From NCBI GenBank assembly GCA_946807835.1, contig OX327693.1, positions 4,667,501-4,731,500 on the forward strand: a DNA stretch of 64,000 bases, given 5' to 3'. Both the position numbers and the translations under genes were made by a program. The notes beneath the pieces are model-generated. The model was given only the letters and a program-made list of their open reading frames with translations. It was not told where the DNA came from and searched no databases. This DNA comes from Ailanthus altissimus. Taxonomy: Eukaryota > Streptophyta > Magnoliopsida > Sapindales > Simaroubaceae. Every line of letters begins with the position of its first letter. Position 1 is the stretch's first letter. Of the stretch, positions 25,028 through 35,999 are shown in pieces.

Positions 25028-26175
25028 CTATAAATATCCCTGGTTCAGATATTTTATCCAATTTTCTTCTCTTTTCATCTGAAAAAGAGTATAACATATG
25101 CTACCAAAGATTCTTAGATGCACTACTGCTAGTTTCATTTCTGTCCATGCTTCATAAGAAGATTTTCCATTTAAGGCCTTAGTAGGAAACAAATTCAGCA
25201 AGTAAACTAATGTATTAATAGCCTCTGCCCAGAATTTTTTAGGCATGTTTTTCTCAAATAATAAGCACCTAACCATCTCCATTATGGTTCTATTCTTCCT
25301 TTCACAAACTCCATTCTGCTAAGGAGCATATTGAATAGTTAATTGATGCTTTATTCCCTCCTTGTCACAAAAACTCCTGAATTCTAATGATACATACCAC
25401 CATTGTCTGATCTTAGCAGTTTAATGTAGTGTCCAGTTTGTTTTTCAACCATAGCCTTGAATTTCTTAAACTCGGCTAAGGTTTCTGATTTTTGCTTAAT
25501 AAAATGCACCCAGCAGAACCTTGAGTAATCATCAATGAAAATCAAGAAATATTTGTTGCCATTCAATGATAATTCACTCATTGGACCACAAATGTTTGAG
25601 TGAATTAACTGTAGTTTCTGAGTTGCTCTCCATGTGCTTTCTGTAAATGGCAATTTATGCTGCTTTCCATATTGACAAACTTTACAAATAGCATCATTAA
25701 CAGTAATGGCTAGTAAATGTAAAACAGACTCTTTTTCATGCATAACTTTTAAAGTTGAGTAGCTAAAATGGCCTAATCTTGTATGCCATAAAACTGACTC
25801 ATCAACAGTGCTTGAATAGGCATGTAAGTCAGCTTGTTTCCAGTCTAGTGGAAACACTTTATCCCTCGTTTTGACACTCATCAGTTCACCTTCAGTGGGA
25901 TCAAAAATGGTACATTTATCACCCTTAAAATTTAGAGCATAGTTTTTACTCATTAATTGACCCACACTTAATAAATTTTGACTAAGTTCAGGCACAAATA
26001 AAACATCAAGAACTGATTTAGTACCTGAGGGGGTACAGACTTTAACTGTGCCTCTACCTTTGACATCAACCCAATCTCCATTTCCCACCTTCACCCTAGA
26101 GGTGTAGTTCTTGTCTAGCTGCTAGAAACTATCTTCATTTGATGCCATATGGTGTGAGCATCCATTGTCAATAAG
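25028..26175 (-). pseudogene. Copia protease and integrase (broken)
   Basis: The protease active-site region reads LIDNGCSHHM near 26170-26140, with TGA in place of the usual tryptophan codon just before it and Asn where Ser is usual. Integrase follows: the zinc-binding HTRLGH...CKVC portion, then the core, where IHSNICGPM carries Asn at the usual first catalytic Asp, and FIDDYSRFCWV. A frame break near 25383 separates the last part (25028-25282). Changes at the catalytic position suggest loss of activity. Confidence 0.85.
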
Positions 26176-27170
26176 TCAAACTTCCTTAACCTCTTTAGCT
26201 GAGCATCCAATAGCCATAAACAAGTTTTCAATAGGCAGCTCTTTATCTGCAACTACTTGAGCTTGCTGAGTTTGAGATTTGCCCTTGTTTTTGCAGACCT
26301 TTGCAATGTGCCCATACTGATTGCAAATTCTGCACTGGACTCCAGGTCTAAACCAGCAATAGTTTTCTGAATGACTTTTTTTTGCAGTGTGGACAAGAAG
26401 GATATTTGCCCTTCTTGCCACTGTTTTTGTGTTCATCATTCTCCTTATTTTCTCTTCCAGATTTCTCTCCAGTTTGCTTGATGCCCCATGCATAATTGCT
26501 TGCTGGTTTGGCTTTGTTTGTTGCAGGAAAAGCTTGTTCTGCAGATTCTTCAATCCTGATAGCTCTTCTCTGCTCAACAGCTTTCAATGAGTTTATCAAT
26601 TCTGATAAACTCATCTTTGTAAGGTCCTTTGAGTCTTTCAAAGATGAGATTTTTGCATCAAATCTCTCTGGAACATTAACCAACACTTTTTGCACAATTT
26701 TCTTATCTATCAGTTCCTCTCCAAGTAACCCAAGTTGATTAACAATCTTAATAAGCTTATCTGAATACTCGTTAATTGTTTCATTCTCCAGCATTCTCAA
26801 AATTTCAAAAGCCTTCAACAAATTCAATGTCTGAATTTGCTTGGTTGTTTCACTGCCCTGAAACTCTTCTTTCAGCTTGTCCCAGGCCTATTTTGCAGCA
26901 GCACAATTCATGATTCTGGTGAAAATTGTGTCTGAAACAGATGCATTGTATAACAGATAAGGCCTTGAAAATTTTTGAGCACTCCTCACTATGTTGTTTG
27001 ATCTGTGCTATGGTGGGATTAGGTGGTAATGGAGGAGGTTCTCTCCCTGTGTCTATTGTCTCCCACAGGTCGAATGCTTTGAGATATGCTCTAATTTTTG
27101 CTGCCCAAATTTAATAGTTCTCTCCTGAAAATGTAGGACGTGATGGAACAGTGAAATTGTTGGAGGCCAT
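26176..27170 (-). pseudogene. Copia gag (broken)
   Basis: The start is at the ATG at 27170 (MASNNFTVPSRPTF), with a stop a few codons on (NY followed by TAA). The region then runs through a UBN2/DUF4219-like capsid domain and a zinc knuckle CRICNQYGHIAKVC (C-X2-C-X4-H-X4-C, near 26340-26296). Two ORFs overlap in different frames (26348-26827 and 26176-26577), showing a frameshift. Confidence 0.88.
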
Positions 27171-27296
27171 TTTGTTATCTAAAGTCTTGCAAAGATACTG
27201 ATAGAGATGTTAATGGGTTCAAGAATACTGGTTTTGTTTTTGGTTTCTCTCTCACTCACTTAATTTGCCCTTGAGATCAATAGGGCTTTGATACCA

Positions 27297-27598
27297 TGTT
27301 AAATTTTTGTATTTAGAACAGAGGCTTGATACAAAAGCAATGGAAAAGAAAATGAATTTGTAACCGAAAAAACAAGGGCTGGAAAATTATATTATTCATG
27401 TATTGAATTCTGATATATATACAGGATTGTACACCTAAGATAAGTTCAATCCAAAACTAACTTGTAACAACTTATTTAAACTTGAATCAAACTCTAAAAA
27501 CTAGCATTTGAAACTAACTCTAACTCTGACTAAGTAAATAGAATTCAAAAACAACTTAACTACTTTCTTTTATATTTGAAAAATATCAAAGTTCAACA
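27297..27598 (-). repeat. 5' LTR of the copia element
   Basis: 302 bp with TGTT...AACA ends. It is the upstream LTR because the primer-binding site lies just inside it (below 27297) and gag follows on the minus strand. Confidence 0.95.
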
Positions 27599-27972
27599 AT
27601 CTATAGGATGAGATGCTGCCAAGACATTAAGAAGATAAAAGAAGAATGCAAAATAGCATCAATGTCCAAAATTCAACAAATTCCTTCAAGTCATTTACTT
27701 TGTAATAAATTGCAGCCAACATTGATACGAATATCAAACATAAATGAAAGGAGATGTATCATACCCTGGTTTAACATGACCACTTAAGACAAGATAGGGT
27801 GTTTTCAGCCTTGAGTTTCCCTCATCCTCTCCACAGATAGCGTCAGCATATCAGAATTCTTCATTTGCTTTAACTTCATTTCTTCCTGGTATTGTTTCAT
27901 ACACTTTCTTGCTTCATCATTCCAGGTCCCTTCCTATGGAATTTATGAGAAATCATCCTGAAGGCTTCCTTG

Positions 27973-28443
27973 TGTCACGCCCCAAGTGCTCTCAAGTATT
28001 TTCTCAACCACTTGGTGCGCGACTAGGCCTGCTGGAGGCCTCTTGGACCATGGAGCATTACGTGGACCGGAGCTTCTAGAAGGCCCGCTGTTTGGATGGC
28101 GAACCGGGCTGGGCCCGTGACTTATTAGGGTAGTTCACCATAGTTAGAACTCTAATTAAGCTAGGATGGCATCTTGGAATATTCTAAGAAATCTTATCCC
28201 ATCTTGTATATACACCGTTAAATCGTTTAGATTTTAGCCATTGATTGTATAGGGCTGCTACTATAAAAAGGGGAGACCCTCACTTGTATTTTTCATCTTA
28301 TAGCTTTGTATTCTCTTCAGCAATATAGAGAGCATTGGTACAAACACTTGATGTGCTTTTTTTATCTTCTCTTTTTGTGATTTTCTAGGCTGCTTAGCAC
28401 GCAACGCGTCTAAGGCCGCACGGTTCGAGAACAGTCCGTGACA
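27973..28443 (+). repeat. 5' LTR of the gypsy element
   Basis: 471 bp, TGTCACGCCCC...CCGTGACA. A TATA box, CTATAAAAAGGGG, lies near 28261-28273. It carries one copy of the 93-bp segment that is doubled in the 3' LTR. Confidence 0.95.
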
Positions 28444-28472
28444 GTTGGTATCAGAGCAGGTTCAGTTCAGAG

Positions 28473-29600
28473 ATGGAGAAAGACGGCGTACCATCAGATT
28501 TGACTTAAGAGAGGGGTTGGAACCCCAAAGCTAAGAAGCACGGCGTGGCGTCTCGTGAGAAATCAGCAGATCCAGGTCAGGATGTGGGGAGTATGGTGAG
28601 AGCACTCAGCAGCGCTGTCGGGAAGGCGGCAGATCGCCTTGGAGAGCTGGAGCAGCAAGTAGAGAAGATCGAGAAGGGCCTCGACGCTTAAGGAGACGAG
28701 CTGCGCGCCCTCATCAACACATCCATCAAGGCTTACGTCGATAAGCAACGGGACTGGATTAAAGCTTTTCAGGAGAGCGTCCTCACCACAATGGACAGTA
28801 TTCAGGCCCAAGTAGGGGAGCTACATCGTGGGCTCGAATCTGTCAAGGAGGATGTGGTGCTGTGCAAGCGGGCGGTGGCGAACGGGTCTGTCGCCGCTCA
28901 AGTAACGGTGTCTACACCGAGAGTCGATGCTCCTAAGCCCAAGGAGTTCAGCGGGAAGAGGAATGCCAAGGAGCTCGACAATTACTTCTGGCAAATGGAG
29001 AGATACTTCGACGACGAGGATAAGGTAAACACCGCAACCCTATATCTCTCTGATCGTGCAATTCTGTGGTGGTGTAGGAAGAGCAAGGAGATTCGCAAGG
29101 GTACCTGCACCATCAATACCTGGACAGAGTTGCAACAGGAGCTGAAACGCCAATTCTATCTGGAGAATGTGGCGCACGACGCCAGGAAGCGTCTAAAGGA
29201 GTTGAGACAGAACAAGTCAATTGGCGAGTACACTGAGGAGTACTCACTACTGATGCTGCAGATCCCCAATATGAGTGAAGAAGACTTGCTGTTCAACTTC
29301 CTTGATGGGTTACAAACATGAGCGTCCAATGAGCTGAAGCGGCGTGGAGTGCAGAACATATCCGACGCCCTCACATTGGCGGAAACGCTCACTGATTACC
29401 GCAAGGGTGATGCGGGAAAGTCCAAGAATTCGAAGCCCAATCACAGCAAAGGTGGGGGAACCAGGGAGTCTCAACCTCCGCAGGATAAGGAGGGGAAGGT
29501 AAACCGCCCATAGGGAGATAGCAAAAGCGCAACGGCGGGAGAAAGCTGAGATCTAGCTGCTTCCTTTGCGACGGGGATCATTGGGTGAAGGACTGTCCAA
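28473..29600 (+). pseudogene. Gypsy gag (broken)
   Basis: The ATG at 28473 (MEKDGVPSDL) is followed by TAA within 12 codons and another TAA near 28688. The retrotransposon gag domain lies at about 28930-29320 (NYFWQMERYFDDED, ILWWCRKSKE, LKELRQNKSIGEYTEEY), ending at a TGA at 29319. The zinc knuckle CFLCDGDHWVKDC is at 29558-29596. Confidence 0.9.
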
Positions 29601-30040
29601 AGAAGAAGGCTATCAACGCAATGTTGGAGACTCAACAAGCGAGCGAACAGGGGCAATTGGGATGTCTACAGTTATTCAATGCCCTCAATGCCAAACGGGC
29701 AGCCCGCACACCAGCAGGAAAGGCGCTGATGTACGTTGAAGCCTACATTAACGGGAAGAGGACTCAAGCGCTAGTGGATACTGGAGCTACGTACAACTTT
29801 ATGAAGTATGCGGAAGCAGTACGCTTGGACCTCAAGGTGGAGAAGGGGATTAGCTACCTCAAGACCGTGAACGCCGCAATTAAGCCACTGGACAGGGTCA
29901 TTCGTGGAGTTGAAATGAGCCTCGAAAAATGGAGCGGTAAGGTAAACTTTTCGGTAGCCCCTCTCGATGATTTTGATGCAGTTTTTGGTATGAATTATCT
30001 GCGGCAGTTTAATGTGGTGCCACTTCCCCGACACAACTAA
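29601..30040 (+). pseudogene. Gypsy aspartic protease region
   Basis: Contains the active-site motif ALVDTGATYNFM (Asp codon near 29777) and a flap-like region, then GMNYLRQFNVVPL near the end. The reading is interrupted by a TAA at 30038, and the RT continues in another frame from about 30012. Confidence 0.88.
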
Positions 30041-31365
30041 TGTATGCATTCTGGAGGGAGGACCATGCATGGTGCCGACAGTAAACAAGCCGACAGGTGG
30101 GCAATCCGAGCCCAATGCCCACACTACTCTCCTGTCCGCCATGCAACTGAAGAAAGGAGCTAAGCGGGGAGAAGAGACATACCTCGCCACGATATGGGAG
30201 GCAAATGATGAGGCGTACGGGGGCGAAGAGAAGCTGCCAACAGAGATCACAAAAGTGCTCAAGCAGCACCAGGACGTGATGCCAGCAGCACTACCACAGA
30301 AATTACCACCAAGACAGGCAATTGATCACGAGATTGAGCTGGAACCAGGGGCTAAACCTCCAGCCAAAGCCCCATACCGAATGTCTCCACCAGAATTAGC
30401 AGAGTTGCAGAAGCAGCTCAAGGAGTTACTGGATGCAGGGTTTATCCAGCCATCGAAGGCTCCTTACGGCGCGCCCGTGCTTTTCCAGCGCAAGCACGAC
30501 GGATCATTGCGGTTATGCATAGACTACCGGGCGCTGAACAAGGTCACTGTCAAAAATAGGTATCCCATTCCTTTAATTGCTGACTTGTTTGATCAGTTGG
30601 GGCAGGCAAAGTATTTCTCGAAGCTGAATTTGCGGTCAGGTTACCATCAGGTGCGGATAGCCGAGGGCGATGAGCCGAAAACCACCTGTGTGACGCGTTA
30701 TGGGGCCTTTGAGTTTCTGGTCATGCCGTTTGGCCTCACCAACGCGCCAGCCACTTTCTGCACACTGATGAACAACATACTCCAGCCCTTTCTTGACAAG
30801 TTCGTCGTCGTGTACTTAGACGACATCGTCATCTACAGCAACACTCTCGAAGAGCACGTGGAACACTTGAAATCTGTCTTGAAGGTACTGCACGAGAATG
30901 AGTTGTATGTGAAGAGGGAGAAGTGCTCATTTGCCAAGCCGGAGGTAGACTTTTTGGGTCACAAGATCAAAGAGGGCAGGTTGATGATGGACAGGGCGAA
31001 GATTCGCGCCATTATGGATTGAGAGGCACCCACGAAAGTTACCGAGCTGCGGTCTTTCCTTGAGTTAGTCAACTATTACCGGAGATTTATCAAAAGCTAC
31101 TCCACCATTGCAGCACCCTTTACCGACCTGCTAAAGAAGACTAAGACATGGGAGTGGAGTAAAGAGTGCCAATGGGCTTTTGATCGACTAAAGTCAGCAG
31201 TGATCGAAGAACCTGTCTTAGCATTACCGAATCACCTGTTACCGTATGAGGTACATACTGATGCATCTGATTTTGCTATTGGTGGTGTATTAATGCAACA
31301 GGACCATCCGATCGCATATGAGAGCCGGAAGCTCAATGAGATGGAGAGGCGCTATACGGTATAGG
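30012..31365 (+). pseudogene. Gypsy reverse transcriptase and RNase H (one stop)
   Basis: RT is nearly complete: KAPYRMSPPELAEL, GAPVLFQRKHDGSLRLCIDY, KNRYPIPLI, the GAFEFLVMPFGLTNAP block and the catalytic YLDDIVIYS near 30812-30838. A TGA at 31020 interrupts just before [13 protein letters not shown]. RNase H follows with [14 protein letters not shown] near 31254 and ends at a TAG near 31362. Confidence 0.93.
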
Positions 31366-31373
31366 AAAAGGAG

Positions 31374-32640
31374 ATGACAGGGGTCATCCATTGTCTGCGC
31401 ACTTGGCGACATTATCTGCTTGGGGCAAGGTTCGTAGTGATGACGGACAATATAGCAACGAGTTACTTCCAAAGTCAGAAGAAACTCAGCTCAAAGCAAG
31501 CTAGGTGGCAGGACTTTCTGGCGGAGTTCGATTACGAGCTCGAGTACAAACCGGGAAAGGTGAACGTGGTGGAGGATGCCTTAAGCCGGAAGGTCAAGTT
31601 AGCAGCTATCAGCAAGTTGGAAGGTGACTTGCTCGGCCTATTTCATGAGGGAATGAAGCATGATCCCGCAGCCACACAGCTCGCCACTCAAGCACAAGAG
31701 GGAAAGACTCAGCGGTTTTGGGTAGAAGATGGGCTTCTCTACACCACGGGACGCCAGGTATATGTGTCAAAGTGGGAGAATTTGCGGACATCCAAATGGG
31801 CAGGACATCCAGGTATATGTGTCAAAGAGTGTCACGACACCAAATGGGCAGGACATCCAGGCCAGCGGCGCACACGCGTCCTATTGGAGACAGTTTACTA
31901 CTAGCCACACATGTGGGAAGAGATAGAGCAGTTTGTCAAGACTTGTCTTGTGTGCCAACAGGACAAGGTCAAGCAACGGAGTCCCGCAGGGCTATTGGAG
32001 TCACTGCCCATATCGGAGAGACCTTGGGAAAGCATCTCTATAGATTTCATCGCAGCCTTGCCGAAGTCCGAGGGGTGTGGAACTATCATTGTGGTGGTAG
32101 ATCGGTTTTCCAAGTATGCAACTTTCATATCGGCGCCTAAGGAGTGTAGTGCGGAAGAGACAGCGAGACTTTTCTTCAAGCACGTAGTCAAGCACTGGGG
32201 GTTGCCGAGGTTGATAGTTAGCGATCGTGACTCGAGGTTTACAGGGAGATTCTGGATAGGATTGTTCAATCTTATGGGATCGGAGCTTCGCTTTTCCACC
32301 AGCTTTCACCCATAAACGGATGAGCAGACCGAGAGGGTGAATGCATTACTGGAGCTGTACTTGCGGCACTTTGTAGGCGCAAATCAGCAGGATTGGGTCA
32401 AGTTACTTGATGTGGCACAATTCTCGTACAACTTGCAGAGGAGTGAATCGACGAACCAGAGTCCATTCGAGTTAGCTACTGGCCAGCAGCCTCTCATGCC
32501 GCATGCGCTCGTGTCCAGCGATACTGGGAAGAGTCCAGCAGCTTACAAAGCTGCAAAGTCCTGGCAGGAACAATCAGACAAGGCGCGGGTGTGTCTGGAC
32601 AACGCGACGAAACGGATGAAGAAATAGGCTGACGGTAAGC
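31374..32640 (+). pseudogene. Gypsy integrase with duplicated zinc-finger segment
   Basis: The N-terminal zinc-binding region is rearranged: the words CCAGGTATATGTGTCAAAG (31756 and 31808) and CCAAATGGGCAGGACATCCAG (31790 and 31840) each occur twice, so WAGHPG is repeated. The CLVCQQDKVK part follows in another frame. The core carries SIDFIAALPKSEG, DRDSRFTGRFW and ELYLRHF around the catalytic residues. A TAA at 32313 and a TAG near 32625 interrupt it. Confidence 0.9.
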
Positions 32641-33116
32641 GAAGACATGTTGAGTACAGCGTAGGGGATTTGGTGATGGTGAAAATCCTTCCGACGCAGC
32701 ACAAGTCTACGCGCCCACTTCACAAGGGTCTTGTTCGAAAATACGAGGGCCCATTTCCTATTGCCAAGAGGGTTGGCAATGTCTCGTATAAGGTAGAGTT
32801 ACCTTCGAGACTTCGGCTACATCCGGTGTTTCACGCAAGCTGCCTAAAGCCATACCATAGTGATGCGGAGGACACGGAATGTGGGCCACAAACCAGGGCA
32901 CCATTGGGAGTTTCCACATCTTACGACAAGGAGGCTGAACTTATCCTTGATGTGAGGACAGTTCGGAAGAAGAACTGCCGGCCAAGTCGTGAGTATCTCG
33001 TCAAGTGGAAAGGATTGCCCGATAGCAAAGCAAGTTGGGAACCCGAGAACGCACTGTGGCAGTTTGAGAACAAGATGCGCGAGTTCCAGCAAGGACGAGA
33101 TAAGGGCGTCGCGTGA
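32640..33116 (+). pseudogene. Gypsy integrase C-terminus and chromodomain
   Basis: Starts with the GPY/F-type region (YEGPFPIAKRVG, LPSRLRLHPVFHASCL) and ends in a chromodomain: YLVKWKGLPDSKASWEPE near 32994-33047, then LWQFENKM. In chromoviruses this domain targets integration by reading chromatin marks. The ORF closes 15 bp before the 3' LTR. Confidence 0.93.
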
Positions 33117-33131
33117 ATTTAGTGGGGAGAA

Positions 33132-33695
33132 TGTCACACCCCAAGTGCTCTCAATCATTTTCTCAAGCACTTGGTGCGCGACTAGGCCTGCTGGAGGCCT
33201 CTTGGACCATGGAGCGCTACGTGGACCGGAGCTTCAAGTGCTCTCAAGCATTTTCTCAAGCACTTGGTGCGCGACTAGGCTTGCTGAAGGCCTCTTGGAC
33301 CATGGAGCGCTACGTGGACCGGAGCTTCTAGAAGGCTCGCTGTTTGGATGGCGAACCGGGCTGGGCCCGTGACTTATTAGGGTAATTCACCATAGTTAGA
33401 ACTCTAATTAAGGTAAGATGGCATCTTGGAATATTCTAAGGAATATTATCCCATCTTGTATATACACCGTTAAATCGTTTAGATCTCAGCCATTGATTGT
33501 ATAGGGCTGCTACTATAAAAGGGGGAGACCCTCACTTGTATTTTTCATCTCATAGCTTTGTATTCTCTTCAGCAATATAGAGAGCATTCGTGCAAACACT
33601 TGGTGTGCTTCTTTTATCTTCTCTTTTTGTGGTTTTCTAGGCTGCTTAGCATGCAACGCGTCTAAGGCCGCACGGTTCAAGAACGGTCCGTGACA
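33132..33695 (+). repeat. 3' LTR of the gypsy element with internal 93-bp duplication
   Basis: 564 bp. It matches the 5' LTR with roughly two dozen differences by eye, except that a 93-bp block beginning CAAGTGCTCTCAA is present twice in tandem (from 33142 and from 33235). The two units differ from each other at a few positions. Confidence 0.94.
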
Positions 33696-33944
33696 CTTGG
33701 GAGTTATCTGGTAAAAACAAGGAAATAATTCAACAAAACAGTACATAAACAAACAATTCTATAATAAAAGCAGTTATCAAAATTCATTTTATTTTTAAAC
33801 CACAGTTAATGCAAATTTTTGTGGCCTATAGAGAAGAAAGTATATCCCATATACTGTATTCATGATATTACCCATAGATAACAGAATTAATAATGCCATG
33901 CCACAGAGATATAATGTAATCAGTTGATCTTGTTAAGTACTTAC

Positions 33945-34316
33945 TATTTTCCCAAATTCATCTGTTCTCTCAATGTGAATATCCTTAAATCTATCATGAC
34001 TGTCATTGTCATCTACAACGCCAACAAGTTTGCTCTTTTTCTTGTCATGTTTCTGCCACCCCAGTCAATTCCTTCTTTAAGTGTTCCCCGCTCCTTAAGC
34101 ACCTTAAGCGCTGCTGATAATCCTTTCCCAACTGGCACTTCATGAATTGTTTCATCTGGGACTATCTCTTCCTTATCATCAGCAACAGGGTTGTCATCTG
34201 CATCAGTATCCTTAACTTCTGTCCATCCACCAGCCTCATCTTTCATTTCTTGATCAGAAGTTATTGGACCTTCATCTTGTCCATGAAAACATCTTTGCGG
34301 TCCTGCTTATGGGCTT
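33945..34316 (-). pseudogene. DOT2: DOT2 relic exon (GKGLSAALKVLKERGTLKEG region)
   Basis: The exon begins after TCTTTCAG, shifts frame after DVFMDKM, then reads EVKDTDADDNPVADDKEE, the conserved VGKGLSAALKVLKERG block and DWGGRNM. A one-base loss in the NMDKKK codons shifts the frame again, and the exon ends EFGKI at a GTAAGT donor. The next exon starts ITPK, so the splice phase is preserved. Confidence 0.88.
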
Positions 34317-34686
34317 CTGAAAGAGCCAATAAAAAATAAAAGTTAGGCATAAATGCAAGCGAACTCAAGCCTGAACATCCAATTAAACTTGGTGCATACG
34401 AAAATACAATTAAAAAAGAATAGAGAGAATCCAAAAAAATAAAAATAAAAACTATTATGTGGAAAATGCATTCAGACGGCAAATTATGTAGAACTTCAAT
34501 AGTACAAGGTGAGGTTGCTCAACATGCTGAGCGGCTGGTAAGCAGAGTTTATCACCTTTCATTGAATAGCCAGGGATATCTGAATCAGTCCATATTAATT
34601 GATATAAAAGATTTTTAATGATCAGCACCATCAAGTCTGAATTTAGCATAGATCTTCATAGGACACATCAATAAAAAAAATAGCAC

Positions 34687-35299
34687 CTTCACCAAGTGGA
34701 AGACCCCAGACGAACTCCTTTAGCTCGGTAAAAACAACCTTGTTTTCTTTTGACTCTCCATTTGTGGTATTTTGATCATCAGCAGTTTGACTACTGGCGG
34801 CGGTGGTGGCTAGGCGTGCGATTGCTTCAGGACCAGATGCTGCCTCCTCTCGCTTTTTAATAGCTAATATCCTTGCCCTTTCTAAGGACTTATATAAATC
34901 CTCAGTGTCATCTGCAAGGATAGGTTCTTCATCCTCCTCCAATTTAACCGGAACAGTTTGTTCCATTCGAAGTGATTTAATAGCTTTATCTGCTTTAGCA
35001 TAGGCTGGTTGGTATGCCTTATTCTTGATTTCAGCCTCAAATCTCTCTTGCTCCTCATTAATGGTCTGCCTTCTCCCATCATCCCAAGAGCCAAAATCCC
35101 CAACACCCAACCTGCAGAGACTGCTTCTTCTTCAAGTATCTAAATCCAGCTTCTCTTTCTTCCCAATAGATTTCTTCTTCTTGGGCTTTTTAAATTGAAC
35201 CATTTCTTCATGGGTATAGTAATCTAACAAAATATTATTAGATGAGTTTAGATCTTCAAAGCGATTGTTTGCTGAAGCACCCTGTAACATTCTACGGAG
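34687..35299 (-). pseudogene. DOT2: Largest DOT2 relic exon
   Basis: The exon opens after CTCACCAG with LRRMLQGAS and carries the lysine-rich stretch FKKPKKKKS. It loses frame after KLDLD, where two bases appear missing (a TGA results), and again at the following glycine codon. It then continues as GVGDFGSWDDGRRQ through LADDTEDLYKSLERARILA to ELKEFVWGL, ending at a GAAG|GTGCTA donor. Intact DOT2 proteins read through this whole segment in one frame. Confidence 0.88.
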
Positions 35300-35999
35300 C
35301 TGGTGAGTGAAAAGGGGAAAAAAGGCCCTCATCGGTAAAAAAGGGCTGATTATCCTAAAATGCTTTTGAATCCAAACACAGACAAGACAAAGTTACCTCC
35401 TCCAGTTTCTTCTCTGCTTCACCAGTGAAGCGTCCCCATGCATCCAGAGTTACTCCCTGAAAGTAAGTGTTCAGTTGAGAACAAATTAAACACAAATGAC
35501 AATAAGCGTAGCTAAAAATGATAAAAAGGGAAAGAAAAGGAAGGCAATACCTCCTCTGCAGCTGGGTCATCATACTGTAGAAGTATCTTCGTTTCTGAAC
35601 TGGGGTCATCATTGAATCTAAATGCCAAACACGTCCAAATAGTTCAGTCATTTCTACTGTATAAAGATAAAAGAAACAATAACACAACTACAGTGTTATC
35701 AATTTCTGTCTTTGCAGCCTTATAGGCCTCGTCTCCGCGTTTCTGCTCACCAATTTCAACATTTTCAAGCATATCAATTTCTGTCACATCAGACAAAGTT
35801 CTGTTACAAAAAAATCTCATCATTCAAGGACATGTGCGTCTGTAAATGTAAAACCAAATACCGAATTAGCTTTACCCTCATTAATGTCACCACCAGCAAG
35901 TATATTCTGATCCTTGAGAGTCAAAACAACTGGTCCACCTTCCATTACTTTGTCAAGACCATGAAGAACTTTAATCCCCGTTAAATCGTCTGTCGACAG

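Larger units (their letters stand above)
22915..27603 (-). mobile_element. Ty1/copia LTR retrotransposon with 5-bp target duplication
   Basis: The element runs from 22920 to 27598 (4,679 bp), oriented on the minus strand, with ATCTA directly repeated on both sides (22915-22919 and 27599-27603). The LTRs are 302 bp each, starting TGTT and ending AACA, with about 12 differences by eye. The primer-binding site TGGTATCAAAGCC next to the 5' LTR (near 27295) matches initiator tRNA-Met. A purine run AAGGAAGAG abuts the 3' LTR. The order gag, protease, integrase, RT, RNase H identifies the copia superfamily. Stops and frameshifts in all coding regions make it non-autonomous now. It sits in a DOT2 intron. 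Confidence 0.96.
27969..33699 (+). mobile_element. Ty3/gypsy chromovirus inserted in a DOT2 exon
   Basis: The element runs from 27973 to 33695 (5,723 bp) on the + strand, flanked by a 4-bp direct repeat CTTG (27969-27972 and 33696-33699). Removing it and one CTTG restores the DOT2 codons for TPKEAF. Ends are TGTCAC...GTGACA. The primer-binding site TTGGTATCAGAGC (near 28445) matches initiator tRNA-Met, and AGTGGGGAGA before the 3' LTR is the polypurine tract. The order gag, protease, RT, RNase H, integrase, chromodomain defines a chromovirus. Several stops and frameshifts inactivate it. Confidence 0.96.
22171..35989 (-). pseudogene. DOT2: Decayed DOT2/SART-1 splicing-factor gene, split by two retrotransposons
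   Basis: The minus-strand exons match SART-1 family protein DOT2, a U4/U6.U5 tri-snRNP component needed for pre-mRNA splicing. Exons by position: 35989-35876, 35780-about 35711, about 35625-35551, 35456-35397, 35299-34687, 34316-33945, 33707-33696 joined across the gypsy element to 27972-27765, 22698-22614, and a terminal piece of about 22245-22171. Diagnostic segments: LTGIKVLHGLDKVMEGG, GVTLDAWGRFTGEAEKKLEE, YYTHEEMVQFKKPKKKK, GKGLSAALKVLKERGTLKEG, EAFRMISHKFH and TSDPRSGFATVEK. Introns are kept, so this is a duplicated rather than processed copy. The N-terminal half is absent, at least five frameshifts occur (near 35135, 35113, 34265, 34045, 27918 and 27800), and the last acceptor reads CAT instead of CAG. 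It cannot encode a functional protein. Confidence 0.92.
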
